From Aspidapion aeneum (Eukaryota; Arthropoda; Insecta; Coleoptera; Brentidae), in NCBI GenBank assembly GCA_963576565.1, contig OY755044.1:53725783-53789782 (forward strand): a stretch of DNA of 64,000 bases, read 5' to 3'. Numbering within the stretch: the first letter of the stretch is position 1; each line of letters opens with the position of its first letter. Under the pieces are notes generated by a model, which saw only the letters and a program-made list of their open reading frames with translations, was not told the DNA's origin and ran no database searches. Made by a program: the position numbers and the translations under genes. Below, piece by piece: positions 45,098 to 55,997 of the stretch.

Positions 45098-46568
45098 ACC
45101 TCTAGATTCCTTGGTCTCCATATAGATAGTCAATTAAAATTTGAAATTCATATTGAGCAGTTAAATAAGAAATTGGCAAGCTTTACATAATATGAACCAT
45201 TAAACACAAACTTGGTAAAAAACAGCAAAACAGGCATATTATTAATTTATAGAGACACACATAAGATACAGTATATCTTTTTGGGGCTACTCAACACAGA
45301 AGTCATCACAGTCTGTATTTATCTTGCAGAAAACAGCTATCTGTTATTCGTGTAAAAAAGATTCTTGGGAAACATGAAGACTATTGTTTAAACAGGAGGC
45401 ATAGTTTTTGCAAAGTCAGTGAACAAAGGTTAAAGCCGACCATTGGCATATCCTTTAAAGAAAGTGACATGGGCAGCAGTAGATATACTCCTGAAAATTA
45501 TTTCATTTAATTATGGCATAAACTAAAGAAATAAAAATAGATAATAAAACTTTCTATTCCTACACCTACAGAAACGACACTGAGTTATTTTCTAACTCTG
45601 CATACTGCCGACTAAAGGAGTCCCGAAAAGAACACCTGAAAGCAATTAAAAGTGCATTTCAAAAAAATCTGCCAATCAGGTGCCATCCTTCCACCTGTGC
45701 TGGGTCGGTCAGAAAACAAATACTTTGTGCTGAGACCGCAAAAAGTCGTGTCTTGTCTCTGTCGGTAGGGTTGAAATTATACCAGGAAGATTTTATATGA
45801 ATTAGGATAACTTTTAAAGGGCAGATTGAAGCAAAATTTCATGAAATCGATAGAACCCCGTATTAGGAGCATTTCAGGTGACTTTGCAAAAACTATAATA
45901 CTGACAGTACCTAGCATATTTATTTTGGAATTGGTATGTTTCATTTTTTTAAAAATTTTCAATTATAATTAGGACAGGATTTACAATCTACCAGAATAAT
46001 CTACCTCTGCCTATTCCAAGGTCTGCTCTTACAAAAAATTCCATCATTTATGAGAGCTTAAAGATCTTTAACCATCTGCCCCAGGGCATACAAGAAAAAA
46101 CTAAGTATAAATCTTTCTGCAAGTCAGTTAAAGAGTGCTTAGTCGCCAAAGTTTTCTACAGTTTAGGGGAATTTTATGTGGATTAAATTATTTATTTTTG
46201 AGTGTTTTAAAACTATCATTGTTTTCACATACAGTAACTATTAACTTTATTTGTTTTTGTTTTTATGTTTTGCTTTTAATGTTGTTTTTGCCTCTGTATT
46301 TTAAATGTTGACTAAGTTTTATATAAAATACATAGTATGATTTATGAATTCTTAGGTTTTGTTAGGTCAAGGTTTTTAATTGTCAGTGTTTTTGTGTAGA
46401 ATCTCTTTTAAAGATTTTAAATAATAATTTTTTTAATATAAATTTGTTTATTTGAAAATTGTTGTGACAAAGAAAGGTACTTATTAAGTAAATTATAGGG
46501 TTTGCTTTGTCAATGAAATGTATTAACATTCAGACAATAAAGTTTATTTTGAATTGAATTTAATTGAA
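45098..46568 (+). pseudogene. Decayed LINE, C-terminal RT portion and 3' tail
   Basis: Frame fragments read TSRFLGLHIDSQLKFEIHIE (45098 on), then WGYSTQKSSQSVFILQKTAI (about 45280), then LKIFNHLPQGIQEKTKYKSF with FYSLGEF (about 46050-46180). These match the conserved post-RT region of Jockey/CR1-type LINEs. Several stops and shifts separate them. The copy ends with AATAAAG and a GAATTGAATT tail at about 46538-46568. It is strongly 5'-truncated and not functional. The clade cannot be fixed from this part. Confidence 0.7.
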
Positions 46569-47370
46569 TAACCTAAGCCAAATTAGACTAACTTAAGGAA
46601 AAGTTTTCTCCATTTTTACAGCTTTTCCCAAGTGTTTTACTTCTGTAGAGATCTTATTTTATGCCTTTAGGAACTCTTGGATTTTGGATAAATCTAATAA
46701 AATTATTCCTTATCTAGGGATAAATGATAGAATTTTCACTTTTATGTTTTTTGCCGATTTGGTAATTAGTTATAATTAAAATTAATTAATATTACATTTT
46801 TTCGCTTTATTATAATATACCTCTATGTATGTGAGCCTTTGGGTGCCTTTATTGGCCGCAGTTTTCGCGAATAGTCGCGTGTGCTTCTCCCACTCTGATA
46901 CTATGGAGAGAAGATCAAGAGCGAGGGAAACTGTCCTGGGCTCGTTCTATTTCGATTTTCGACTTCAGCATATAAGATATTTTACTAGCTTGAAGGTTCA
47001 CCACAGAAATTATTTTTCCTATTTTCGAACCGGTCTATTTGTTTCACCCGCGATCCCATAAAAGTATCCAAAAGCCATTTTGGGTTTTTTCAGGCACTTT
47101 CCTAAGTAAAAAGACTTCACAAAAAAATCTCTTAAGTTTTGGCTTAGGGTAATTTTATTATATTTTAATTTATTCTAATTTGGCAGGCATAGAAAAAAGC
47201 TTGAAAAAGCAAACATGGTGGAACAAACAATAGATTTAGTGCACAAATGCTTTAAATAACTAGAGGTATTTGTATCATTTATTGCAAATACCAAGAAAGA
47301 AACAAGGGGTGATCAGCTGAACCAAATTTGTACACTGTCCTACAGGCCTTTAATAAATTTTTGGTCCTTA

Positions 47371-48669
47371 GGGCCCATCGCACCGACTTTTAAAATTCCA
47401 TTTCATAACTATGGATTGCTTTAATTTTAAGCATGCCTTATTTTTAAATTTGTTGCACCGAGCAAAAATCTCCTCTCCTTTGTTAAGATGCGGCCACCTT
47501 ATGAGCCAATCAGGCAACCCCGCTGTTTCAACCTACAAAATTTTTAAACTATGAAAAAACAACAACACCCAGTATGTCCCAAAATAGTTTTGTCAATCAA
47601 TTTTCTGTGTCAAGTCGCCTTTAAAAATTTATTTGCAAAAATGAAAGTTGTTGAATTTTTTGGAAGAATATTTGGAAGATGATGAAATCGAGATGGTGCT
47701 ACTCGATTTTTTGGAATTTGGGTGTCCTTGTCACCTTGTTGGTACAGTCGCGTATTTTCTCCCGGGATGGTTTTCAGGCCAGGACAAAATCCGCGCCCGG
47801 CCGAAAAATCTACTGCTCATAAGGCACAGGCTGATGAGGCACCTGCCCATAAGGCTCCTGTCCATCAGGCAGCGGTCCATGCGGTTCCGGCCCATAAGGG
47901 CCGGCCCCTAATTCACCGTCTCAAAAAGCACCGGCCCACCGGGATTCTTTTTATTTTCCCATATGGCCCATACACCTCTGGGTACAACCAAAGGATTAAA
48001 AATTATAATGAAATTAGGGTAAAATGTAAAGGCAGAAAGGAAAATCGTCTTGTTACTTCATGCACTGCAGTTTAATTTAAATGCAAGGGTTTTCTTACAC
48101 TGGTCAGTCCTATCCCACCCTTAGCGCTGTACCCACCAGGCTGTGAACAACAGTTAACCCAAAAATCGGACGAAAATACTGTAATAAAAATTTGATCCAA
48201 CTTTATTTAAATTATTTTTATTTCTTACAAATCTTTATGGAATCGATACATAGGTATATCTTTTCACAAAAGCATTGTGTCAAAAGAACCAAAATCTAGT
48301 AGTTTTCTTGTTTTTCAAAATCATTTTTATTTATTAAAAAAAAAACATGTTTTTTACTTTATTTACTTAAAAAACACAAAATTCACTAATCAAAACATAT
48401 ATATTATAATCTATAATCTTTGATCACAACACTTTGCTCATTTGTAAATATTGTCAGTTGCTATTACTAGGCCAGACAGGTAACATTATGTGACCAGCAT
48501 CTTATCTAAGCAGCTCTTAAGGAACAGTAAAGTCACGAAAAAAGCTGACTTAATTTTAACAACACTAAGGAAGGAATAAGTCTGCCTTTAAGTTCGGTGC
48601 AACGAAATTTTACGAAATAAGGTATTCTTTAGACTAAGAAACAAAAAAAACAGTCGGTGCGATGGGCCC
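47371..48669. mobile_element. PIF/Harbinger-like MITE, copy A
   Basis: The inverted ends are GGGCCCATCGCACCGACT, with TTA at 47368-47370 and 48670-48672, the TWA duplication of PIF/Harbinger elements. The 1299-bp interior has no transposase. It is nested in the hAT-like element 47303-50190. Confidence 0.83.
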
Positions 48670-48814
48670 TTAGTGTCCTGTATAGTCCTGTACATGTCCT
48701 GTAAAGTCCTGTATATTCCTGCCTGTGGGGTCCTGTATAGTCCTGTGGCTGAAAAGGCGCCCATAAAAAATTCATGACCAAAAAAAAAAAAGGTCTTAAC
48801 TCTTGTGTTTCTTA

Positions 48815-50001
48815 GGGCCCATCGCACCGGCTTTTAAAAATTCCTTTCTTTACTATGGATTGCTTTAATTTTAAGCATGCCGTATGTTTAAATTTGTTGC
48901 ACCGAGCAAAAATCTCCTCTTCTTTGTTAAGATGCGGCCACCTTGTGACCCAATCAGGCAATGCCACTGTTTCCAACCAACATAATTTATAACTATGAAA
49001 AAACAACAACAACACCCAGTATGTCCCAAAATAGTTTTGTCAAAACCCATCAATTTCCTGTGTTAAGTCATATATTATAATCTATAATCTTTGGTCAAGT
49101 CGCCTTTAAAAATTTATTTACAAAAATTAAAGTTCTTGAATTTTTGGAAGAATATTTGGAAGATGATGAAATCGAGATGGTGCTACTCGATTTTTTGGAA
49201 TTTGGGTGTCCTTGTCGCCTTGTTGGTACAGTGGCGTATTTTTTTCCCGGGTTGGTTTACGGTTCCCCATCCACCCAGGACAAAATCCGCGCCCGGCCGA
49301 AAAATGTACTGCTCCTAAGGCACAGGCCAATAAGGCACCTGCCCAAAGGATTAAAAATTATAATGAAATTAGGGTGAAATGTAAAGGCAGAAAGGAAAAT
49401 CTTCTTGTTACTTCATGCACTGCAGTTTCATTTAAATGCAAGGGTTTTCTTACACTGGTCAGTCCTATCCTACCCTTACCGCTGTACCCACCAGGCTGTG
49501 AACAACAGTTAACTCAAAAATCGGATGAAAATACTGTAATAAAAATTAGATTCAACTTTATTTAAATTATTTTTCTTCCTTACAAATCTTTTTGTAATCG
49601 ATACATAGCTATATTTTTTCTCAAAAACATTGTGCCAAAAAAACCAAAATCTAGCCGTTATCTTGTGCAATAAAGTTTTTCAAAATCATTTTTATTTATT
49701 TAAAAAAAAAAGAGCTTTTTACTTTATTTACTTAAAAAAAGACAAAATTCACTTTAATCAAAACACTGCTCATTTGTAGGTATTGTCAGTTACTATGGCT
49801 ATGCCAGACGGGTAACATTATGTGACCAGCATCTTATCTAAGCAGCTCTTAAGGAACAGTAAAGTCACGAAAAAAGCTGACTTAATTTTAACAACACTTA
49901 GGAAGGAATAAGTCTGTCTTTAAGTTCGGTGCAACGAAATTTTACGAAATAAGGTATTCTTTAGGCTAAGAAACGAAAAAAAAAGTCGGTGCGATGGGCC
50001 C
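48815..50001. mobile_element. PIF/Harbinger-like MITE, copy B
   Basis: The same element as copy A in the same orientation, 1187 bp, with one base changed in the left TIR (CACCGGCT). TTA lies at 48812-48814 and 50002-50004. The two copies differ by indels; copy A holds an extra stretch around 47860-47980. Confidence 0.83.
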
Positions 50002-50962
50002 TTAGAGAGCCAATTTGACTTTGCCGGCCTTAGTACTAAATCATGCTTAGGGCACCCCTTAGGCGCCAGTACCCTCTGGGTCCTGTATAGTCCTGTGGAA
50101 GTCCTGTAGAGTCCTGTGGAAGTCCTGTATAGTCCTGTGGGGTCCTGTAGAAAAATTGTACACCTACTGTGGGCAGCTGATCACCCCTTGGAAAGAAATT
50201 AAAGATACAAATGCAAAACTAGGAAGAAAGCAAATAGATGCTATTACTAGTTGAAAATCCAGCGAAAAAGAGGTATCCTGAACAGGAGTGGGAAGTGGAG
50301 AATTCACATTTTTTTTGTTGAAGGCACTAATCAACCATCAAACTATATCTTTTATTTATCATCTTAACTATATTTAATTTTAATTTAACTTAATTTCATT
50401 TTTATTTGTTAACTTATTTCCATTTTTTCAAATGAACATTTTTTTTGTTAAATTTGTGCTTCTTACGCCACATTGTAGGATAGTATAGCATCTATTTGAA
50501 CCCTCGCATTAGCTTGCTGGGGGTACGAGAGTCTTTTGAAGGTTTTTGAAAGCTGATGATGGGTCTTTTTAGACTCGAAACATGTCCTAAATAAAACCCG
50601 AAACAATAAAGACTTTAGTGGAGAAGACATACAGTTTTTCTTTGTAATTTGCAAACTGCACTTTGAGAAATGGACTATTTTTTCAATGTAAAAGGAATAT
50701 TGTTTTAGTTGCCAATTAAAAGGACACCAAAAAACAGACATAGATTTGACTCTGACAACAAGAAGCCAATGATAAATTTCGAAGAGAAATAAAAAGAACA
50801 AGAGAAAACGAAATGACGGCAGAGATTCTAGCTAGTATTATTAAAAAGTGCTATATTGCAGAAAAAGTTTGTAAACCAAAGAAAAATACTCTGCCAATAT
50901 ATGGGCCCCTAAGCTCACACTAGGTACTATAGTTATAGTGTACGTGTGAGCTAATATAACTA

Positions 50963-51300
50963 AAAACTGAAATATATTTTATTCAACTCCGGACTAAATT
51001 ACCTTTTGTTTGATACCATACAAGCCATGTTTTGACTTAAACTCAAATTTTTGAAATCTACCCCCACCCTTAAAAAAACAAAAACTAAAATGTATTTTGT
51101 TATACTCCGGACTCAATTACCTTTCGTTTGATCACACGCCATATTTTCACTTAAACTCTAATTTTTAAAATATACCCCCACCCTTTTTTTTAAATAAATT
51201 AAAATGTATTTTGTTCAACAGCAGACTCAATTACCTTTCGTTTGATATCACACACGCCACATTTCCTTATAAACTCTAATTTTTGAAATCTACCCCCACC
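50963..51300. repeat. ~113-bp tandem repeat, three units
   Basis: Units contain the core CGGACTCAATTACCTTTCGTT and end in ATCTACCCCCACCCTT. The array is framed by inverted short sequences around TGTGAGCTAATA (about 50945 and 51622). Confidence 0.75.
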
Positions 51301-51431
51301 CTTTTATTTGGTTTGTGTTTGGTCGATTTTGTTCATTTTTAAATGGGACCATCTCGGCCGAAAACCCAGCCTAGGTACCAAATTTCATTAAAATCGGCCA
51401 AGCGGTTTTTGAGTTATGCGCGTTGGTCGTT

Positions 51432-51493
51432 ACAGACAGACATACAGACAGACAGACAGACATACAGACAGACAGACAGACAGACAGACAGAC
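51432..51493. repeat. (CAGA)n microsatellite
   Basis: A CAGA tetranucleotide run with three CATA variants, about 62 bp. It follows ATTTCATTAAAATCGGCCAA, a sequence often found at the microsatellite-bearing end of insect repeats. Confidence 0.93.
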
Positions 51494-51994
51494 GGCGCAA
51501 CAAAAAAGTTTCAAAATCATCTGAAACGCAAAGATATATAAAAAATTTTGAAATCGGAGCAACTTTTTTTTTCTCGAAAAAATTAGGATCACCATAGCTC
51601 ACACTACTATAGTATAGTATATGTGTGAGCTAATAGTGTTCCCTACTGGTGGAATAACAAGATAAGTAAACATAGAGAAAAATGCATCAAAAGCAGAAGA
51701 ACATATACACGGAACAGAGGCTGCCTAGGAAAGTTATGGGAAGAATATAAAAAAGAAAAGAAATGATAGTGATGATAATAAAAGAGAAAAACCTACATTG
51801 GGAAAAACTTTTAGACGATCTAAACGAAGATGTGTGGGGCGAAGGTTACCAAATTATTAAAAGAAAATTCAAATACGCGGGCCCACTTTTTAAACTAACA
51901 GACCAAAAGATTAAAGAAATCACCAACGTTTTTACATTGTACACATATTTTTTTTCCTGAAAAAATATATTATTATTAAATACCGTTTTTTTAG

Positions 51995-52263
51995 CAAACC
52001 AGAACCGTCGCTTCAAAGCATTTGTAATTGTGCCGATCCCAACTGTACCGCTGAGAAAAGACTACTTGAGGCGGTTAAAGTAGAAATCAAACCTGAAATC
52101 ACGGATTTATCAAGCTTACAGTCGCCTTCATTGCAAAGTGTTGGGTCTACAAGTGGTACTGGTTCAAGTGTTCATGAGAAAAATAGGCCATACAAATGTT
52201 TGCAGTGCGGAAAGGGTTTTTTATTGAAGCATCATCTTAGTACACATGAGAAAATACATACAG
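51995..52263 (+). CDS. C2H2 zinc-finger gene, exon with finger 1
   Basis: The acceptor TTTTTTTAG precedes 51995 and the donor GTATGT follows 52263. The frame (codons starting at 51996) reads KPEPSLQSICNCADPNCTAE, then an acidic and Ser/Thr-rich linker, then one classical C2H2 finger, YKCLQCGKGF through HLSTHEKIH (C-x2-C-x12-H-x3-H), and ends in the first base of a TG linker codon. C2H2 fingers of this kind bind DNA in the nucleus, often as transcription factors. The linker after the finger completes to TGERP across the splice with the exon at 59253, which strongly supports the join. I cannot identify the orthologue. Confidence 0.85.
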
Positions 52264-52399
52264 GTATGTACAGGATTAATTCTCTGGCCCTTTGGCCCGG
52301 TTTACAAAGGCTGGATGATCCGTCGTATACGTACTGTCCGGCCAGAATAAAATGAGGCACAAAAGAGATGGCTCAACTCAATCTATCTGCCTCTGTTTA

Positions 52400-55265
52400 C
52401 AGCACTTTTTTCTTACTGGGTACATTTTTAATTTTTTAATAAAACTGTGTGGAACAACTTTAAAGATATAACGAATGGTTTTGGATTTTTGCAATTTTTT
52501 GAAAGTCAATTGGTATTTTTTTAGGTTTCTTGATTCGTACGCACCTACCTAATGAGATAGGTAGATTATACACAGAGTGTTCCATAACTTAGGAGCCATA
52601 GTGCAGCAGGTGATAGAGGAGGTTACTTCCGAGAAAAAAGTTAATATCAACATGGGGGTCAACACCATCTGTTTTTAAGATATAGGATGTTTAAAGTTAG
52701 AGGAGTGTAGTTCGGGGCCTAAGATGGAAATTTTGGGGTTTGTCTGCATTTTCGCGTACCGTAATGAAATTTGGCACAGAGGTAGTAGACACCTAGAGAT
52801 GCTATTTTAGAAGTGGTGCTCCGATGGAACTCATTGCAGGGCCAAGATACAGGGGCGTATTTGAGGTGGGACAGAAAAAATTTATAAACTAAATATGAAC
52901 CTCATTTCGCGTACAGTTTTTTGTTTGTTTTACCTTATAGCTTGTAAATCCAAAAAAATTACATAAAATTAAGTTAAAAAACGGTTTATTTGAGGGGGTA
53001 TTCGTATTCTAAAAGATATAAATTAAGTCAATGCGTCAAACTGTTCACAGGATATGTCAAAAACTGACACCTTAAATGTACTTTTTCTGAGATCTACACC
53101 AGAGAATATTAAAAACACCTAACCAAGCCTAACTTAATAAAATTTGATAAATTCAGTAAAAGTGAAATTTCTGAAATGTTTTAATTTTAATATGCAGGGT
53201 GTTCAAAGTTAAGTCGGCACTATTACTTACTTCGTTAATATTAGAACTACAGGGTCGGCTAAATAGACAAAGTTGTGACATTTTTTCCTCTGATTACGAT
53301 GGTGATGAAAAGAAAATCAAATGACGAGTAGGTGAGTAATGATAAAAAAAACACATTTTTTAAATGGGACACCCGGTATAGAGTTAAGTCAATAGAAAGA
53401 ACATTTGGCTTAAAACAAAAGTTATTTCAGTCAAGTCAAAAATAAAGAAGTTATTAACAACTTTCCTAATCATAGGATATATCGAAAGCTGTCTTTGTTT
53501 AGAAAATCATTAATATTTTTTTGTATTTGTGCCTTTAGGAAAAAAGTTCAAGAACAACTTTTGTTTAAAATTAAATTTTATATCGATTGAAGGTACTATG
53601 TAACGGGTGTTAAAGCGATTTTTTTTTAATTTTACTTTTTACTGTAACTCATGTGCGCGTTTCTCGACTTTTCTTTTATTTCCAAAATCTTATGTCTTAG
53701 AGCAATTAAAATTTTTTCATGTCTAAGTGCACTTAAATGGTGCCAAAGAAAAAAAAATATAAATTTTACGTGTTTAAAATTTTTTATACATTGACAAAAG
53801 AAATACCCTGTATTTTCTTACCATTACAAAACTAAGTAACACAGTGCACACCACCTTAAAAAGACGTGCCTCTAGTTATAACAGGTAGTAAAATTAAGAA
53901 GATATCTTAAACGCATTACCGGTATGAACAAAAATTTGAGACTACTACTTTTTACATGTTTGTTCATATATCACCCTGTATCTTATAACATATGACAAAA
54001 TTACGCAAACTTAAATTTTTGTGTTATAGCCTGTGATAAGTCGACAAATTGTGCCAATTTTCATTGCAAAATTCCTATTAACGCAGTAGCTACAGTAGAT
54101 AATGTAAAAAAACAGTAAAAATGACAGCAAAGTAGTTGTGGCCCAGTAAATACATATATAGCGCTTAATACAAAAATAGAATCCGATAAATGGTTTATAA
54201 AGGAGATTATAGTGATTTCAATGACATGTTTAGCACAAAAATAAAAAAATACGAAAAAACTTTATTGTGTAGTTACTTTTTAACACTCTGTACAAAATTT
54301 TTTATTTAAGAAAATAAAATCTGTACTAGTGTTGTTGTAATGTGCTGACTTTGAGTTTTCTATAATGATTTGTAACGTCGTCGTAATTTTTTTTAAAATG
54401 ATCATAAAAATTTTACTTATTTTTAAAAATCACCCTGTATTTTGAACAGTTCAACCTAGCCTTTTTTTCTTTCTATAAAATATACATAAGAGCTAAGTAT
54501 CTTTTATTCGGTATATATTTTTTTACAATATCGTTACGTCTAACAAATCCACATACTTTTTCATCTTTCTAGATTTTTTAAATTTAGAATTAGTAAATAA
54601 AACCACCCTGTACTCCGACCGTGTATATGTCACACCCGTCCAGCAATTTTTGTTTTAAAGATAAATAAATTGTTTATTCTTACATTAAATTTTATTGCCA
54701 TATCCTGTATAACTAAGCTCCTGTAATTTTTATTTTCTACTCAAGACCACACCATAATTTTTTTTTTTTTTTATTTCTTGAAAGAAACTAATTCAATATA
54801 TTTTATTTATTGCTTAAAATAAAAGTGTATATGTCTTTATAATCGGTGCCAAGTTTCATTGCTCTAGCTGTACATTTGAATTTTATACAGAATTTTAATT
54901 AGATAGATACAATTAAAAATAAAACACCCTGTATCTTTGCTCTGCACTGGGTTCGGGATGAGCACCACTTCGTAAAATAATACTATACTGTTGTCCTATA
55001 TGCGTGCCAAGTATTATTACGGTATTATTAACATGCAGACAAAAGTGGCTTAGGCTCCGTACGAGTGGGGGGAAAAAGGGTTTTACAAAAAAAAGAACAT
55101 CTGTCACAGCCAGCTGAAAACTCAACTCAGCTAATTATGATTCAAAAATGTGGTATTCCTTTTTTTGATGAAATTGCAAGTTCAGGAGATACAGGCTGTC
55201 AAAATAACCTCCAAAAACGTATAAAAAATAATAATTAAAAAAAAAAAAAAATTTTGCTTACTTCT
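52400..55265. other. AT-rich intron sequence with recurring ACCCTGTAT motif
   Basis: No gene or exon is supported. The motif CACCCTGTAT or TACCCTGTAT recurs at about 53811, 53973, 54427, 54604 and 54926, with an opposite CAGGGTGTTC at 53196. This suggests a degenerate series of related repeat ends. I could not pair them into complete elements. Confidence 0.4.
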
Positions 55266-55342
55266 TTATTCAAACAAACAAATAAGGCCAATTAGAGTAA
55301 TAGCGAATAGGCTACACTTCTCATGTGACCCATAAAAAATTG

Positions 55343-55952
55343 TAGCTGATCTACAAAAAAAAGGTTTTAAGGCACTGGAAGCCAGCAACAAACTGAAATG
55401 GAGAACAAGACAACCTCTTAACATGTTTATGCCCACATTTAGCCACGATGAAGATATCAACAAAATTTTTGAAATTTCCAGTATCCTTGGGATTGAAGTG
55501 GAAATAAAAGCACTAAAAACCTCAAAATTAGGCCCTCGATGCAAAAGATGTCAATCTTATGGACACACGCAAAAATATTGCGCTAAAGAACCACGTTGCG
55601 TAAAATCACGGGGAAACATCTTACTGTAGAATGCCCCAAACCAAAAGAATCTGAGCCAAAATGCATCCACTGTGGAGGCAAGCATCCTGCTAACTACAGA
55701 GGATGCCTTGTTGCTAAAGAAATACAAAAATTGAAAAATAAACCTAAGAAACCGAATCTCACACCAAACGGGATTACAAATAGACAAACCCAACAGACAA
55801 GAAACACAGTCACACAAAACTCTGTGACAAGGACATACAGCCAAGTAGCAGCAATAGCTACTATACCTGATATTAATATCAGTAGTCAAAATACTATGGA
55901 ACAAACACTTCAATTAATTTTGGAGAAATTAACAAACTTGATGAGCGATTAA
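55343..55952 (+). pseudogene. LINE ORF1 (gag-like, zinc knuckles)
   Basis: The N-terminal part is missing. The remaining frame reads GFKALEASNKLKWRTRQPLN, then zinc knuckles: CKRCQSYGHTQKYC, a second one broken by a frameshift at about 55600, and CIHCGGKHPANYRGC. The C-terminal region is basic and then Gln/Thr-rich. Such proteins bind the LINE RNA. It ends at 55952, 46 bases before the ORF2 start. Confidence 0.8.
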
Positions 55953-55997
55953 CTAAACTAGAAAGTAGCAATAACGGACCTACCAATATGCCTCAAA

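Larger units (their letters stand above)
47303..50190. mobile_element. hAT-like non-autonomous element, 8-bp TSD
   Basis: The ends CAAGGGGTGATCAGCTG form a 17-bp perfect inverted repeat. The flanks 47295-47302 and 50191-50198 are both GAAAGAAA. Next to the ends are TGTACA-containing segments and short arrays of AGTCCTGTAT-like units (48674-48740 and 50087-50155). Two Harbinger-like MITEs account for about 2.5 kb of its length; without them the element is about 400 bp. It shares TIR form with the elements at 12929, 38264 and 26342. Confidence 0.87.
44613..51994 (+). other. First visible intron, filled with transposons
   Basis: The interval holds a decayed LINE (45098-46568), a hAT-like element with two Harbinger-like MITEs inside (47303-50190), a ~113-bp tandem repeat (50963-51300) and a CAGA microsatellite. 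Open frames at 46825-47061 and 47648-48075 show no domain I recognise; the latter lies inside a MITE. Confidence 0.5.

Noticed and set aside
47648..48075. Overlapping frames of 87 and 117 codons as host genes
   Set aside because: They lie within a Harbinger-like MITE, are partly repeated in the second MITE copy with altered frames, and have no recognisable domain.
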